Assembly (NCBI RefSeq): GCF_040932005.1
Contig: NZ_CP162414.1
Coordinates: 461,501 to 525,500, forward strand
Source of the DNA: Aestuariibius sp. HNIBRBA575
Lineage (GTDB): Bacteria > Pseudomonadota > Alphaproteobacteria > Rhodobacterales > Rhodobacteraceae
Length of the DNA stretch: 64,000 nt
Direction of reading: 5' to 3'
In this document: positions 8,314 through 19,363 of the stretch, in pieces
Numbering within the stretch: position 1 is the first letter of the stretch
Layout of the letters: every line of letters starts with the position of its first letter
Translations under genes and position numbers: made by a program
Notes under the pieces: model-generated
Databases searched by the model: none
What the model saw: the letters and a program-made list of their open reading frames with translations, nothing else
Told to the model about the DNA's origin: nothing

Positions 8314-9144
8314 GTGCAGCAATATTTGCAGGCTTTGAAAACAGTGCTGGATCACGGCGTTGTTTCGACGGATCGCACGGGAACCGGAACCATTTCTCAC
8401 TTTGGGATGCAATGCCGCTATCCTCTGGCGGATGGGTTTCCATTGGTCACCACCAAAAAGCTACACCTCAGGTCGATCATCCACGAATTGCTGTGGTTTC
8501 TATCCGGCGATACCAACATCAAATACCTAAAGGAAAATGGGGTTTCGATTTGGGATGAATGGGCCGATGAAAACGGGGATCTGGGGCCGGTTTATGGGCA
8601 TCAATGGCGGCATTTCCCGCAAGTGACGCAATCCACCACCGATGATGGGACCGCTAAGGTCCTGTTGGGCGAAGTAGACCAGATCAGCCAGTTGGTTGAG
8701 ATGATCAAGACCAGCCCAGACAGTCGCCGCCTGATCGTTTCCGCTTGGAATCCGGGGGAAATTCAGGATATGGCGCTGCCGCCATGTCATACGTTGTGGC
8801 AGGTACGGATTGCGGGCGGTAAATTGCATTTGCAATTGTATCAACGCAGCGCGGACATGTTTCTGGGCGTGCCATTTAACATCGCGTCTTATGCGTTGTT
8901 GCAGGAAATGCTGGCGCATGTGACCGGCTATGAGCCGGGGGATTTTGTGCATACATTTGGCGATGCGCATATCTATAGCAACCATATGGATCAGGTTCAG
9001 ACTCAATTGGCCCGTGAACCACGCCCATTGCCAAAGCTACGGATCAAGCGTCAGGTCAGCTCGATCTTTGATTTCAAATACGAGGACTTTGAGTTCGAAG
9101 GATATGACCCATTGCCGGGCATCAAAGCGCCGGTGGCCGTCTGA
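8314..9144 (+). CDS. thyA: Thymidylate synthase ThyA
   Basis: Methylates dUMP to dTMP with methylenetetrahydrofolate, producing dihydrofolate. 276 residues from a GTG start at 8314 with AAAGGAC upstream. The RTGTGT loop is at 21-26, the catalytic cysteine in ALPPCHT (Cys158), and the [13 protein letters not shown] nucleotide-binding block follows. The stop overlaps the folA start (TGATG), so the dihydrofolate-producing and -reducing enzymes are made together. It is the folate-dependent classical enzyme, not ThyX. Confidence 0.98.
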   Translation: MQQYLQALKTVLDHGVVSTDRTGTGTISHFGMQCRYPLADGFPLVTTKKLHLRSIIHELLWFLSGDTNIKYLKENGVSIWDEWADENGDLGPVYGHQWRHFPQVTQSTTDDGTAKVLLGEVDQISQLVEMIKTSPDSRRLIVSAWNPGEIQDMALPPCHTLWQVRIAGGKLHLQLYQRSADMFLGVPFNIASYALLQEMLAHVTGYEPGDFVHTFGDAHIYSNHMDQVQTQLAREPRPLPKLRIKRQVSSIFDFKYEDFEFEGYDPLPGIKAPVAV

Positions 9145-9623
9145 TGATTACATTGATTGTGGCACGCGCCCGCAACGGGGCGATTGGGCGGGATGGCGAT
9201 ATCCCTTGGTTCGCACCTGCCGATTTGCAGATGTTCAAGCGCGAAACCTTGGGGGGCGCTGTGATCATGGGGCGCAACACTTGGGATAGTCTGCCGTTTA
9301 AGCCGCTCAAAAATCGGTTTAACTGCGTGGTTACGCGGGGCGACATGCCCGCAGATCACATCGCGCGGAGCGTGCCGGATGCAATCGCGGCCTGTTATGA
9401 ACAGGGCTATCACCGGGTTTACGGGATTGGCGGCGCGACGATCTATGGTGAAATGCTGGCTGTTGCGGATCGGTTGTTGATCACCGAGGTGGACATGGAC
9501 GTGCCCGATGCGGATACGTTTTTTCCGGATTTTGACGATCAGCAATGGGGGCTGGCGCGCACGGCACGTATTCAGGATGAAGGTCCCAAATGCACGTTGC
9601 ATGAATATCTGCGCAAACGGTAA
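9144..9623 (+). CDS. folA: Dihydrofolate reductase
   Basis: NADPH-dependent reduction of dihydrofolate to tetrahydrofolate. 159 residues, standard size. N-terminal ARNGAIGRDGDIPW places Gly-Asp-Ile-Pro-Trp in the substrate loop; the active-site acidic residue is in the PADLQMFKRET helix (Asp28 region); MGRNTWDSLP and IGGATIYGE are the NADPH-binding motifs. It is coupled to thyA by a one-base overlap and followed by a terminator shared with the convergent nnrS gene. Confidence 0.96.
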   Translation: MITLIVARARNGAIGRDGDIPWFAPADLQMFKRETLGGAVIMGRNTWDSLPFKPLKNRFNCVVTRGDMPADHIARSVPDAIAACYEQGYHRVYGIGGATIYGEMLAVADRLLITEVDMDVPDADTFFPDFDDQQWGLARTARIQDEGPKCTLHEYLRKR

Positions 9624-9652
9624 ACGCGGCTGCGGGTTTTAGCCGCGTTTTT
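9622..9652. terminator. Bidirectional terminator between folA and nnrS
   Basis: Stem AAACGCGGCT / AGCCGCGTTT with an 8-9 base loop and T-runs on both sides. It begins at the folA stop and overlaps the last codons and stop of the convergent nnrS gene. Confidence 0.75.
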
Positions 9653-10850
9653 GGGTCAGAATGGGCCAATACAGGACAACAAAGCCTGCAAATCCCGCGA
9701 TCCAGCAGATTGCAGATACCCAAAGCGCCCAATCGGATGTGACCCCCATCGCCGCCAGATACCGCATCACAATCGCGATCAGGATGAGGCCATAAACCCG
9801 CGCAACGCCCGGTGTTGCCTCTAATGGTCGCCCGGCGTGACCCAGACTGGCACGGGTCATCATCGCCAATGTCATGACCCCAATTGCCCCAGCCATCCAC
9901 AAATGTTCGGCCCCAATCATCGGGCTAAAGGGCAGTTCAAAAATCGCCGCGGCAAGAGACAGAAACCCAAGTGGCACAAACGCATAGCCCACGTGCAAAA
10001 TCCACAGCAGCGGTTCGGCGAGGGTGCGCAATCCGCACCACCGGCCAAGCCGGATCACATTTAGCACTCCGGCCAATGCGGCCAGACCGCCCACCGCTTG
10101 GGAATAGGGCCAAACCGACCACCCCAACAATGTTGCGCCGGAAATCAGCAGCACCGCCTTGTCGAATTGGTTCATGGGGACGGGCAGGGCGGTTTCGCCG
10201 CGTTTGACCATCCAATTGCGGGTAAAGCTGGGGACAATGCGCCCGCCGATGATGATGATCAACATGATCGTGCTGCCCAGCCCCAACCGAAACCCAAAAC
10301 TGCCCGCCCCATAGCCGGATTGGGCCTGCGTGATGTGAAACAGTAGGTTGGACAGGATGAACAATACCAACATGGCCAATACGACCAGATTGCGCCAGTT
10401 TTTCCCGGCCAGAATTTCGCGAGCGATCAGCACGGCCAAGACCACCGGAAACATCAAATCGGCCAGTGCAACACCCCAAGCCGGCAAAGCTGCGCCAACA
10501 AAAATGGCCAACCGCCCGATGCACCAGATCAGCGACAACGCCGCCAGCGGCCATCCGATGATCGGCAATCTTCCGGTCCAATTGGGCACGGCTGTTAGCA
10601 AAAACCCTGCCAGAACGGCGCCGACAAACCCAAACAGCATTTCGTGGGCATGCCAGGATATCGGATCAAAGCCGATGGTCCCCGGCGTCCAACCGATCAG
10701 CATGGCCACCCAAGCCACCATCGACAGCGACGCCCAGATCCCAGCCAACAGGAAAAAAGGGCGATACCCATAGGTGAACACCCCCGGCCCGGTCCAGTCC
10801 CGGACGCGTTGGGATGCGTTTTTACCGTCTTTGGAACCCGCGTTGGCCAT
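9639..10850 (-). CDS. nnrS: NnrS family haem/copper membrane protein
   Basis: 403-residue polytopic membrane protein with about 12 hydrophobic segments. The N-terminal block TYGYRPFFLLAG and the HAHEMLFGFVGAVLAGFLLTA helix (about residues 67-87) are the NnrS signatures; the histidines there are the likely haem/copper ligands. NnrS proteins protect against nitric oxide stress and accompany denitrification genes in relatives; none is visible here. I found no FNR/NNR-like box upstream. The last codons overlap the shared terminator. Confidence 0.85.
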   Translation of the reverse strand: MANAGSKDGKNASQRVRDWTGPGVFTYGYRPFFLLAGIWASLSMVAWVAMLIGWTPGTIGFDPISWHAHEMLFGFVGAVLAGFLLTAVPNWTGRLPIIGWPLAALSLIWCIGRLAIFVGAALPAWGVALADLMFPVVLAVLIAREILAGKNWRNLVVLAMLVLFILSNLLFHITQAQSGYGAGSFGFRLGLGSTIMLIIIIGGRIVPSFTRNWMVKRGETALPVPMNQFDKAVLLISGATLLGWSVWPYSQAVGGLAALAGVLNVIRLGRWCGLRTLAEPLLWILHVGYAFVPLGFLSLAAAIFELPFSPMIGAEHLWMAGAIGVMTLAMMTRASLGHAGRPLEATPGVARVYGLILIAIVMRYLAAMGVTSDWALWVSAICWIAGFAGFVVLYWPILTQKRG

Positions 10851-10931
10851 GATGTATCCGATCTACTGTTACCGCTGTCAGATCGAGTTTCGCATCCAAG
10901 GGCAAGCGCCATGGCGTCGCAGGTCAGTGGA

Positions 10932-11972
10932 TCACGATGGGGCGTTTTGGGCCTGTTGCATATGTTTTTGCCAACGCGGATCATCTTGCGGATCACGATC
11001 TGCGTTTTTACACAAAGCCGCGACATAATCTGCACAGCATAAATGATGCAGGCGCTGGATCCCGGGCAGGGCCATGGCCTGTTCATAGATGGGATCGAAC
11101 CGGGCCGCATGTTGCAGGGCTGATTCCTCTTTGCAATCATTGCGATTATGCCAGCGATAATATTGATCCGTATACCGATCCGTGCCAGCTGTTGGGCTTG
11201 GGGTGCCCTTTTTTAGGGCGTAACTTTCGGTGGAACGCAGGATGTAATGATTGATCTGCGCATTGCGATGGGTGACCTGACGGGCTTCCATGTACCGAAT
11301 GGGATGCGCATCAGGATCGCTGAACTGCTCTAGCACATTGCCCGATGAATCGATCACAGCGTTTTTGGGATCCCGCCAATCGCCTGAAAATTGTCTGGGT
11401 GAATGATCTGACCACGACCGAAATTCATGGGGCCGATGAAAGAGCATTTTGAAAAACGTGTTGGCTTGTTTTGATTTGGGCCCGGCGCGGCGAAACTGGC
11501 GATGAACCAAGCCATCATTATACCGTTTCCAGCCCCCCGTGCCAAAACAGCGCCAATTGATCGCCATCCCAACAAAGTCGCGTTCCCCATCCCCAATGAA
11601 ATCCTGAATGGTGTGGATGTCTTCGCCATGCAGGACCAGAAATTCATCCACATCACAGACCAGCACCCAATCGGCGGATTTGGCCAAAGGGTGATTGTGC
11701 CCTGCACGATAGGCTGACCGTTTGGGCGACTGGCCATTTGGATTGTGTCTGACATGCGACACCCAGCCTTCTTCGGCCAGTCGATCCAGCAATTCCGGGG
11801 AATGGTCGGTGCAGTCATTGGTCGCAATCAGGACCTTAAACCCCAGTGATCGATACCAAGACACCCATTCGACAATGAACGGCCCCTCGTTTCGCATTCC
11901 GGCAAACACAACAAATGATTCATCTTCTGCACGCATTTGTTCAAAATACGGGCCCAAGCCGCTGGCGTCCAT
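10932..11972 (-). CDS. Glycosyltransferase family 2-like protein
   Basis: A 346-residue protein from the ATG at 11972 (MDASGLGPYFEQM); an alternative ATG at 11993 adds seven residues. Motifs fit the GT-A type seen in the Glyco_tranf_2_4 group: FAGMRNEGPFIVEWVSWY near 25-42, the ATNDCTDHS loop near 51-59, and the CDVDEFL DxD motif near 105-111. No signal peptide or transmembrane segment is seen, so it is probably a cytoplasmic enzyme modifying a surface glycan. It is divergent from the EamA gene with start codons about 25 bases apart, and lies 81 bases upstream of nnrS on the same strand. Acceptor and donor are unknown. Confidence 0.75.
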   Translation of the reverse strand: MDASGLGPYFEQMRAEDESFVVFAGMRNEGPFIVEWVSWYRSLGFKVLIATNDCTDHSPELLDRLAEEGWVSHVRHNPNGQSPKRSAYRAGHNHPLAKSADWVLVCDVDEFLVLHGEDIHTIQDFIGDGERDFVGMAINWRCFGTGGWKRYNDGLVHRQFRRAGPKSKQANTFFKMLFHRPHEFRSWSDHSPRQFSGDWRDPKNAVIDSSGNVLEQFSDPDAHPIRYMEARQVTHRNAQINHYILRSTESYALKKGTPSPTAGTDRYTDQYYRWHNRNDCKEESALQHAARFDPIYEQAMALPGIQRLHHLCCADYVAALCKNADRDPQDDPRWQKHMQQAQNAPS

Positions 11973-11997
11973 GGTTTTGTGGTGCAACAACATGCAA

Positions 11998-12882
11998 ATG
12001 AACAGTTCTGAAAACATACGTGGCGCGGTGTTTATGGTGGTTGCGATGGCCGCCTTTACCGCCAATGACGCCGCCCTAAAGCTGCTGGGCGATGCCGTGC
12101 CGCTGTTTCAGATCATTTTGCTGCGCGGTGTGATGACATCCATGTTGATCGCGGGCATGGCGTGGCAGATGGGCGCGCTGACCTTTCGTATCCCAAAGGC
12201 AGATCGCGGTTTGATCGCATTGCGGTGTCTGGCCGAAGCCGCGGCTGCGTGGTTTTTCCTGACGGCCTTGTTTCACATGCCTATCGCCGATCTGACGGCG
12301 ATTTTGCAGGCGCTGCCATTGTCTGTGACGCTGGCTGGGGCGGTGTTTTTGCGCGAACCGGTTGGATGGCGTCGTTTCATAGCGATTGGCATCGGTTTTT
12401 ATGGGGTGCTGTTGATCATCCAGCCCGGTGCTGATGGGATCAGCCTGTATGCATTGTTGGGGCTGGCCACAGTGGCGGCGGCCACCATGCGCGATATCGT
12501 AACCCGCAAACTAAGCCGCGATGTCCCGTCTTTGACGGTTACGTTTTTTACCGCTTTGTCGGTTGGGGCCTTTGGCGGTGTGATGGGGCTGGGTCAGGAC
12601 TGGGTGGTGATGACAACATGGGATATGGGTGTGATCGTATTTGCGTCGCTGATGATCATGCTGGCCTATTTCGCCATCATTGTCGCCATGCGCACCGGTG
12701 AAATCGGGTTTGTTGCACCGTTTCGCTATTCGGGCCTGTTGGTTGCATTGGTGTTGGGGTGGGTCCTGTTTCGCGAATGGCCGGACCTGTTGACATTGGT
12801 GGGGGCGGGTGTCCTGATTGCGACGGGGATTTATACCTTATACCGCGAAGCCAAAGTCAAAGCGGCATCACAAAAGCGATGA
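11998..12882 (+). CDS. EamA/DMT-family membrane transporter
   Basis: 294 residues from the ATG at 11998 (MNSSENIRGAVFM); an ATG two codons upstream is possible. About ten hydrophobic helices arranged as two EamA repeats, the first opening with MAAFTANDAALKLLG, typical of drug/metabolite exporters in Rhodobacterales. The YALLGLATVAAATMRDIVTRKLS segment marks the start of the second repeat. Substrate unknown. The start region overlaps the divergent glycosyltransferase region, with no strong ribosome-binding site on either strand. Confidence 0.82.
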   Translation: MNSSENIRGAVFMVVAMAAFTANDAALKLLGDAVPLFQIILLRGVMTSMLIAGMAWQMGALTFRIPKADRGLIALRCLAEAAAAWFFLTALFHMPIADLTAILQALPLSVTLAGAVFLREPVGWRRFIAIGIGFYGVLLIIQPGADGISLYALLGLATVAAATMRDIVTRKLSRDVPSLTVTFFTALSVGAFGGVMGLGQDWVVMTTWDMGVIVFASLMIMLAYFAIIVAMRTGEIGFVAPFRYSGLLVALVLGWVLFREWPDLLTLVGAGVLIATGIYTLYREAKVKAASQKR

Positions 12883-12888
12883 TGCCGC
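12862..12888 (+). terminator. Hairpin at the end of the EamA gene
   Basis: A 9-bp perfect stem GCGGCATCA / TGATGCCGC with a 9-base loop spanning the EamA stop codon, followed by an AAAA run. On the minus strand this reads as a hairpin after a U-run rather than before, so it most likely serves the plus strand or is a convergent shared element. Confidence 0.45.
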
Positions 12889-12896
12889 CAAAATGA

Positions 12897-13481
12897 TCAC
12901 TGTGAGACGGCGTAAAAATCGGCGTCCACAACCCCGATATAAAAATCACCATCCGCTGAACCTGTGATCGTCCCATACATGGCATCAGCCGTGCCGGTGT
13001 CATCCACAAATCCCCCGTTCAGTTCAAAATCCACGTCCGAACTGCCGCGAAAACCGTCATCATCAACCGCAGTGACCGATCCTTGGGCGGTCATGGTGAT
13101 ATCCGCCCCGGTATGCGCCCCCGTCACATCCAGCGATCCCCCAAGCAGCTGATCCGGATTGCCGTCTTCGTCGATCAGATTGATGTTGGTCACATCCCCG
13201 GTGATGGCATTGGTGCCAAAATCGGCGGTTACAGTCAGATCGCCAACGAATCCCCCCGTGACGTCGCCATCAATTTCGCCACCGACATGACCGCTATAAT
13301 CGACAGCGCCACTGGTGGGGATGCTGGCCGGGGCGCTGGCTGACAGAGCCGAAACACGGCTGGATTCGTTTTGGATATCTGTCAGCTGATCGGCGGTGAT
13401 TGTTGGCGGGGTGGGGTTTGCACAAGCGCCAAGGGTGGCCAGAACAGGGATTGCGATCACTGATTTACGGATAGGTAACAT
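12897..13481 (-). CDS. Lipoprotein with a transferrin-binding-protein-like beta domain
   Basis: 194 residues. The N terminus is a lipoprotein signal with lipobox LGAC (Cys19), so it is predicted to be anchored by lipid in the envelope. The mature part is rich in Gly, Asp and Thr; repeated short strands such as YSGHVGGEI, LTVTADFGTNAITGDV and DVDFELNGGFVDDTGTADAMYGTITG alternate with turns. This is how the TbpB-type beta-barrel (TbpB_B_D) domain reads, seen in many surface lipoproteins and solute-binding relatives. No Lys/Arg-rich binding face is evident. It is convergent with the EamA gene. The specific ligand is unknown. Confidence 0.6.
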   Translation of the reverse strand: MLPIRKSVIAIPVLATLGACANPTPPTITADQLTDIQNESSRVSALSASAPASIPTSGAVDYSGHVGGEIDGDVTGGFVGDLTVTADFGTNAITGDVTNINLIDEDGNPDQLLGGSLDVTGAHTGADITMTAQGSVTAVDDDGFRGSSDVDFELNGGFVDDTGTADAMYGTITGSADGDFYIGVVDADFYAVSQ

Positions 13482-13942
13482 TAAATTTGGTCCTGATGCT
13501 GTTAAAACACCTATTTCATGTCATAAACACTGGGTCTGCTCATCATTCGTACGGGTGACGCGCCGACAATATTTTGTGCCCGTTCAGCGCTGCGGATTTC
13601 TTTGGCGTTGTGATGGCCACAAACATCCTTTGTAGCATGGCCTAAGCGCCCGGCGCTGTTGACACCCCATGCGACTCCCCATATAGAGCGCCCACTTGGC
13701 TTATCAGACTGTCCTGAGCTTGCCATGCTATCAGAGTTGAAGTGGTCATGATCCGGTTGCAAAACATCCCGATCCTCTGAATGCCCTCCGCGTTGTTTCT
13801 GACTGGAAACGTCGCGGGTTTTTTGCGTCGTTTGACAGAAACGTCGCTGTTATCGTTTGCCTCGTGGACGCGCGGGGTGAGAAATTTGAACCGCGATCCT
13901 ACGGGGTCGCAGCACATGTGTAGGAACGGGGAACAAAGCCCA
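13482..13942. other. Intergenic and leader region upstream of rpsL
   Basis: No protein-like frame on either strand. It contains the probable promoter of the ribosomal cluster (13659-13687), which leaves a leader of about 250 bases before rpsL. No perfect long hairpin or riboswitch class is recognisable. Confidence 0.6.
13659..13687 (+). promoter_or_regulatory. Strong promoter of the str operon
   Basis: Consensus TTGACA at 13659-13664, a 17-base spacer, and TATAGA at 13682-13687. Its quality and position fit the main promoter of rpsL-rpsG-fusA-tuf. The same TTGaca/17/TATA pattern precedes other blocks of the cluster. Confidence 0.75.
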
Positions 13943-14314
13943 ATGCCAACGATCCAGCAGCTGATCCGCAAACCGCGGCAGCCAAAAGTGAAACGCTCTA
14001 AGTCTCAGCACCTTGAACAGTGCCCGCAAAAACGCGGCGTCTGTACTCGGGTGTACACAACGACACCAAAGAAACCGAACTCCGCGATGCGGAAAGTTGC
14101 CAAGGTTCGCTTGGTGAACGGTTACGAAGTGATTTCGTACATTCCCGGTGAAAGCCACAACCTTCAAGAACACTCTGTTGTTCTGATCCGCGGCGGTCGT
14201 GTAAAAGATCTTCCCGGCGTTCGCTATCACATCCTTCGCGGTGTTCTGGATACGCAGGGCGTCAAAGATCGTAAACAACGTCGTTCGAAATACGGCGCGA
14301 AGCGTCCGAAGTAA
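13943..14314 (+). CDS. rpsL: 30S ribosomal protein S12
   Basis: 123 residues starting [13 protein letters not shown] at 13943; the longer in-frame reading upstream is non-coding leader. S12 sits at the decoding centre. The PNSAMRK loop carries Lys43 (TTPKKPNS) and GGRVKDLPG carries Lys88 and Asp89. These are the unmutated residues, so no S12-type streptomycin resistance is predicted. First gene of the str operon. Confidence 0.98.
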   Translation: MPTIQQLIRKPRQPKVKRSKSQHLEQCPQKRGVCTRVYTTTPKKPNSAMRKVAKVRLVNGYEVISYIPGESHNLQEHSVVLIRGGRVKDLPGVRYHILRGVLDTQGVKDRKQRRSKYGAKRPK

Positions 14315-14797
<483 letters not shown>

Positions 14798-14818
14798 CTT
14801 AAGCGTAGGACTTAGCCA

Positions 14819-16936
14819 ATGGCACGCGAATATCCACTCGACCGATACCGTAACTTTGGGATTATGGCGCACATCGATGCAGGTAAAACCACCTGTTCCG
14901 AGCGTATCCTGTTTTACACTGGTAAATCCCACAACATTGGCGAAGTTCACGACGGCGCTGCAACCATGGATCACATGGAGCAGGAGCAAGAACGTGGCAT
15001 CACCATTACGTCGGCTGCGACCACCACATTCTGGGAACGCACCGAAGATGGGCAAACTGCGGATTCTGAAAAGCATCGCATGAACATCATCGACACCCCC
15101 GGCCACGTTGACTTCACCATTGAAGTTGAACGTTCGCTGGCGGTTCTTGATGGTGCTGTTTGTGTTCTTGACGCCAACGCTGGTGTTGAACCACAAACCG
15201 AAACTGTTTGGCGTCAGGCCGACCGTTACAAAGTTCCACGTATGGTTTTTGTCAACAAAATGGACAAAATCGGCGCGGACTTCTTCAACTGTGTTGAAAT
15301 GATCGAAGACCGTACAGGCGCACGTGCTGTTCCTGTTGGTATTCCAATCGGTGCCGAAACCGAGCTGGAAGGTCTGCTGGATCTGGTCACCATGGAAGAA
15401 TGGTTGTGGCAGGGTGAAGATTTGGGCGCGTCCTGGATCAAAGCTCCGATCCGTGACGAATTGAAAGACATGGCTGACGAATGGCGTGGCAAAATGGTCG
15501 AAGCGGCCGTTGAGCAAGACGACGACGCCATGATGGAATACCTCGAAGGCAATGAGCCCGACGTTCCAACATTGCGCGCTCTGCTGCGCAAAGGGACACT
15601 GGCCATGGACTTCGTTCCTGTTCTGGGTGGTTCCGCGTTCAAAAACAAAGGCGTTCAGCCTCTGTTGAATGCTGTGATCGACTATCTGCCATCCCCTCTG
15701 GATGTTGTTGATTACATGGGCTTTGCTCCCGGCGATGAAGAAGAAGTTCGTAACATCGCGCGTCGTGCGGATGATGACATGGCGTTCTCTGCGCTGGCGT
15801 TCAAAATCTGGAATGACCCCTTTGTTGGTTCCTTGACCTTTACCCGGATTTACTCTGGTAAATTGGAAAAGGGCGACACGTTCCTGAACTCGACCAAAGG
15901 CAAAAAAGAGCGCGTTGGCCGCATGATGATCATGCACTCCAACGACCGTGATGAAATCTCCGAAGCATTCGCAGGTGACATCATTGCGCTGGGCGGCCTG
16001 AAAGACACCACAACAGGTGACACCCTGTGTGACGTCAAGGAACCAGTGGTTCTGGAAACAATGAACTTCCCCGATCCTGTGATCGAGATTGCCGTTGAGC
16101 CAAAAACCAAAGGCGACCAAGAGAAAATGTCGACCGGTCTTCAGCGTCTTGCTGCCGAAGATCCGTCCTTCCGTGTTGAGACTGACATCGAAAGCGGTCA
16201 GACCATCATGAAAGGCATGGGCGAACTTCACTTGGACATTCTGGTGGACCGTCTGCGTCGCGAATTCAAAGTTGAGGCCAACATTGGTGCGCCTCAGGTT
16301 GCGTATCGCGAAACCATTGGTCACGAAGTTGAGCACACCTATACCCACAAGAAACAATCTGGTGGTTCAGGTCAGTTCGCTGAGGTGAAAATGGTCATCA
16401 CTCCGACAGAAGCGGGCGAAGGTTTCTCCTTTGAGTCCAAAATTGTTGGTGGTGCGGTTCCTAAGGAATACATCCCCGGCGTTGAAAAAGGCATCAAATC
16501 GGTTATGGATAGCGGCCCCTTGGCTGGCTTCCCCGTGATCGACTTCAAAGTTGCCCTGATCGACGGTAAGTTCCACGACGTTGACTCCAGCGTTCTGGCC
16601 TTTGAAATCGCAGGTCGTATGGCCATGCGTGAAGGCATGCGCAAAGCGGGCGCGAAACTGTTGGAACCGATCATGAAAGTCGAAGTGATCACACCAGAAG
16701 AATACACTGGTGGTATCATTGGCGATCTGACATCCCGTCGCGGCCAGGTTTCTGGTCAGGACAACCGCGGTAACGCCATCGCAATTGCGGCATTTGTGCC
16801 GCTGGCCAACATGTTCGGCTACATCAACAACTTGCGCTCCATGTCTTCGGGCCGCGCGCAGTTTACAATGCAGTTTGACCACTATGATCCCGTTCCGAAC
16901 AATATTTCGGAAGAGATCCAGGCCAAATACGCTTAA
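14819..16936 (+). CDS. fusA: Elongation factor G
   Basis: 705-residue translocase GTPase. G1 AHIDAGKTT is near residues 17-25, G3 DTPGHVDF near 88-95, and G4 NKMDK near 142-146; domains II-V follow, with the [11 protein letters not shown] stretch in domain IV. The length is typical of alphaproteobacterial EF-G and there is no sign of a paralogue-type change. It is followed by a GC-rich hairpin before tuf. Confidence 0.98.
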   Translation: MAREYPLDRYRNFGIMAHIDAGKTTCSERILFYTGKSHNIGEVHDGAATMDHMEQEQERGITITSAATTTFWERTEDGQTADSEKHRMNIIDTPGHVDFTIEVERSLAVLDGAVCVLDANAGVEPQTETVWRQADRYKVPRMVFVNKMDKIGADFFNCVEMIEDRTGARAVPVGIPIGAETELEGLLDLVTMEEWLWQGEDLGASWIKAPIRDELKDMADEWRGKMVEAAVEQDDDAMMEYLEGNEPDVPTLRALLRKGTLAMDFVPVLGGSAFKNKGVQPLLNAVIDYLPSPLDVVDYMGFAPGDEEEVRNIARRADDDMAFSALAFKIWNDPFVGSLTFTRIYSGKLEKGDTFLNSTKGKKERVGRMMIMHSNDRDEISEAFAGDIIALGGLKDTTTGDTLCDVKEPVVLETMNFPDPVIEIAVEPKTKGDQEKMSTGLQRLAAEDPSFRVETDIESGQTIMKGMGELHLDILVDRLRREFKVEANIGAPQVAYRETIGHEVEHTYTHKKQSGGSGQFAEVKMVITPTEAGEGFSFESKIVGGAVPKEYIPGVEKGIKSVMDSGPLAGFPVIDFKVALIDGKFHDVDSSVLAFEIAGRMAMREGMRKAGAKLLEPIMKVEVITPEEYTGGIIGDLTSRRGQVSGQDNRGNAIAIAAFVPLANMFGYINNLRSMSSGRAQFTMQFDHYDPVPNNISEEIQAKYA

Positions 16937-16950
16937 TCGCAGAAATTTTG

Positions 16951-16972
16951 GGTGGGGCACCGAAGCCCCACC
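16951..16972 (+). other. Intergenic stem-loop between fusA and tuf
   Basis: Perfect 8-bp stem GGTGGGGC / GCCCCACC with a 6-base loop and no following T-run. It therefore looks like an mRNA processing or stability element rather than a terminator. Confidence 0.6.
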
Positions 16973-16996
16973 TGATCCAGTTTAAAGGAGGCCATC

Positions 16997-18172
16997 ATGG
17001 CTAAGGAAAAGTTTGAACGTAGCAAACCGCACGTAAACATCGGCACAATCGGTCACGTTGACCACGGTAAGACAACGCTGACAGCTGCGATCACCAAGCA
17101 GTTTGGCGACTTCAAAGCGTATGACGAAATTGACGGCGCGCCCGAAGAGAAAGCCCGCGGCATCACCATCTCAACAGCCCACGTTGAGTATGAGACAGAA
17201 AACCGTCACTACGCCCACGTTGACTGCCCCGGCCACGCCGACTACGTCAAAAACATGATCACCGGTGCGGCGCAAATGGACGGCGCGATCCTGGTTGTGA
17301 ACGCGGCTGACGGCCCAATGCCACAAACCCGTGAGCACATCCTGCTGGGTCGCCAGGTTGGCATCCCCTACATGGTTGTTTACATGAACAAAGTTGACCA
17401 GGTTGACGACGAAGAGTTGTTGGAACTGGTTGAAATGGAAATCCGTGAGCTGTTGGATTCATACGAATATCCTGGCGACGACATCCCAGTGATCCCTGGT
17501 TCGGCTCTGGCCGCTCTGGAAGACCGCGACGATGCGATCGGCAAAGATTCCATCAACAAACTGATGGCCGCTGTTGACGAATATATCCCAACACCTGCTC
17601 GTGCTGTTGACCAGCCGTTCCTGATGCCAATCGAGGACGTGTTCTCGATCTCTGGCCGTGGTACAGTTGTAACTGGCCGTGTTGAGCGTGGCGTGATCAA
17701 CGTTGGCGACGAAATCGAAATCGTTGGCATCAAAGACACATCCAAAACCACATGTACGGGTGTTGAAATGTTCCGCAAGCTGCTGGATTCCGGCGAAGCT
17801 GGCGACAACATCGGCGCATTGCTGCGCGGCGTTGACCGTGAAGGCGTTGAGCGTGGTCAGATCCTGTGTAAGCCGGGTTCTGTAACACCGCACACCAAGT
17901 TCGAAGCAGAAGCCTATATCCTGACCAAGGATGAAGGCGGTCGTCACACACCTTTCTTCGCGAACTACCGTCCACAGTTCTACTTCCGGACCACAGACGT
18001 GACCGGCACAGTTGAACTGCCAGCGGGCACAGAAATGGTGATGCCCGGCGATAACCTGAAGTTCAACGTTGAACTGATCGCCCCAATCGCCATGGAAAAC
18101 GGCCTGCGCTTCGCCATCCGCGAAGGCGGCCGCACCGTCGGCGCCGGCGTCGTGTCAAAAATCATCGAGTAA
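16997..18172 (+). CDS. tuf: Elongation factor Tu
   Basis: 391 residues. It delivers aminoacyl-tRNA to the ribosome. [10 protein letters not shown] lies near 18-27, DCPGHADY near 76-83, and NKVDQVD near 131-137; the C terminus has the [12 protein letters not shown] domain III block. AAAGGAGG precedes the ATG, a near-ideal ribosome-binding site. Many relatives carry a second tuf copy elsewhere; only one is in this window. Confidence 0.98.
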   Translation: MAKEKFERSKPHVNIGTIGHVDHGKTTLTAAITKQFGDFKAYDEIDGAPEEKARGITISTAHVEYETENRHYAHVDCPGHADYVKNMITGAAQMDGAILVVNAADGPMPQTREHILLGRQVGIPYMVVYMNKVDQVDDEELLELVEMEIRELLDSYEYPGDDIPVIPGSALAALEDRDDAIGKDSINKLMAAVDEYIPTPARAVDQPFLMPIEDVFSISGRGTVVTGRVERGVINVGDEIEIVGIKDTSKTTCTGVEMFRKLLDSGEAGDNIGALLRGVDREGVERGQILCKPGSVTPHTKFEAEAYILTKDEGGRHTPFFANYRPQFYFRTTDVTGTVELPAGTEMVMPGDNLKFNVELIAPIAMENGLRFAIREGGRTVGAGVVSKIIE

Positions 18173-18195
18173 TCAAACTAACGTTTGACACTTGG

Positions 18196-18220
18196 TCCCG
18201 GCGGGTCTACCCCGCCGGGA
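18196..18220 (+). other. Intergenic stem-loop between tuf and rpsJ
   Basis: A 10-bp perfect stem (TCCCGGCGGG with its complement) and a 5-base loop, with no T-run. It may delimit mRNA segments of the str and S10 operons without stopping transcription. Confidence 0.6.
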
Positions 18221-18301
18221 ATTCGTTTAAGAGTTCGATGAGGGGTGTCGGTGGTCGGCATTCCTCCTCTCAACTTCCACGCCCTCGAAAGGCTGAATTA
18301 C

Positions 18302-18616
18302 ATGGCAGCTCAAAGCCAAAACATTCGCATCCGCCTCAAGGCTTTCGACTATCGCGTACTGGATTCCAGCACGCAAGAGATCGTCGCAACAGCCAAACGG
18401 ACCGGTGCATCGGTACGCGGTCCTATCCCGCTTCCAAACAAGATCGAGAAATTCACTGTTCTGCGCTCACCGCACGTGAACAAGAAATCTCGCGACCAGT
18501 TTGAGATCCGTACGCACAAGCGTCTTCTCGATATCGTCGACCCAACACCCCAGACTGTGGACGCGCTGATGAAGCTCGACCTGGCCGCCGGTGTTGACGT
18601 CGAGATCAAGGTATAA
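18302..18616 (+). CDS. rpsJ: 30S ribosomal protein S10
   Basis: 104 residues from ATG 18302 ([18 protein letters not shown]). An in-frame upstream start at 18245 would add 19 residues unlike the family, so it is rejected. S10 lies in the 30S head and also joins NusB in antitermination. First gene of the S10 block, followed by rplC after 15 bases with AAGGAGG as ribosome-binding site. Confidence 0.97.
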   Translation: MAAQSQNIRIRLKAFDYRVLDSSTQEIVATAKRTGASVRGPIPLPNKIEKFTVLRSPHVNKKSRDQFEIRTHKRLLDIVDPTPQTVDALMKLDLAAGVDVEIKV

Positions 18617-18631
18617 GGAGGGTAACCTGAT

Positions 18632-19363
18632 ATGTTGCGCTCTGGTGTAATCGCGAAGAAAGTCGGCATGACCCGGCTCTTCATGGAAGACGGCAAACAG
18701 ATTCCTGTAACCGTTCTTCAACTCGAAAACTTGCAGGTTGTTGCTCAACGCACAGCCGAAACGGACGGCTACACAGCTGTTCAGCTCGGTGCGGGAACAG
18801 CAAAAGCCAAACGGACATCTGCCCCTATGCGTGGCCACTTTGCGAAAGCAAACGTCGCCCCTAAGCGTAAGGTTGCTGAATTCCGTGTAGCTCCTGAAAA
18901 CATGATCGAGGTTGGCGCAGAAATTTCTGCCAGCCACTACTTCGAAGGTCAGTTTGTAGACGTCGCTGGGACATCGATTGGTAAAGGCTTTGCCGGCGCC
19001 ATGAAACGTCACAACTTTGGCGGTCTGCGTGCGACACACGGTGTATCTATTTCACACCGTTCGCATGGTTCGACTGGTCAGTGTCAGGATCCTGGTCGCG
19101 TTTTCAAAGGCAAGAAAATGGCCGGTCACATGGGTGCTGCCCGTGTAACCACTCAAAACCTTCAGGTTGTCCGCACAGACGCCGACCGTGGCTTGATCAT
19201 GGTCAAAGGCGCTGTTCCCGGCTCCAAAGGTGGTTGGGTCACAGTCAAAGACGCTGTGAAAAAGCCATTGTCGGAAAACGTTGTTTATCCTGCTGGTCTG
19301 AAATCCGACGCTGCTGCTGAGGCACCTGCCGCAGAAGCAAACGCTGAAGGAGGCGAAGCATAA
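18632..19363 (+). CDS. rplC: 50S ribosomal protein L3
   Basis: 243 residues. N terminus [17 protein letters not shown] and the central [27 protein letters not shown] block (Gln/Gly-rich loop reaching the peptidyl-transferase centre) are diagnostic. It ends with an Ala/Glu-rich tail (about residues 225-243), longer than in E. coli but common in alphaproteobacteria. The stop overlaps the rplD start (TAATG). Confidence 0.97.
   Translation: MLRSGVIAKKVGMTRLFMEDGKQIPVTVLQLENLQVVAQRTAETDGYTAVQLGAGTAKAKRTSAPMRGHFAKANVAPKRKVAEFRVAPENMIEVGAEISASHYFEGQFVDVAGTSIGKGFAGAMKRHNFGGLRATHGVSISHRSHGSTGQCQDPGRVFKGKKMAGHMGAARVTTQNLQVVRTDADRGLIMVKGAVPGSKGGWVTVKDAVKKPLSENVVYPAGLKSDAAAEAPAAEANAEGGEA

Noticed and set aside
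10851..10931. FNR/NNR box before nnrS
   Set aside because: No TTGAT-N4-ATCAA-like dyad is present in the gap.
13943..14314. Streptomycin-resistance allele of rpsL
   Set aside because: Lys43 and Lys88 are both wild type.
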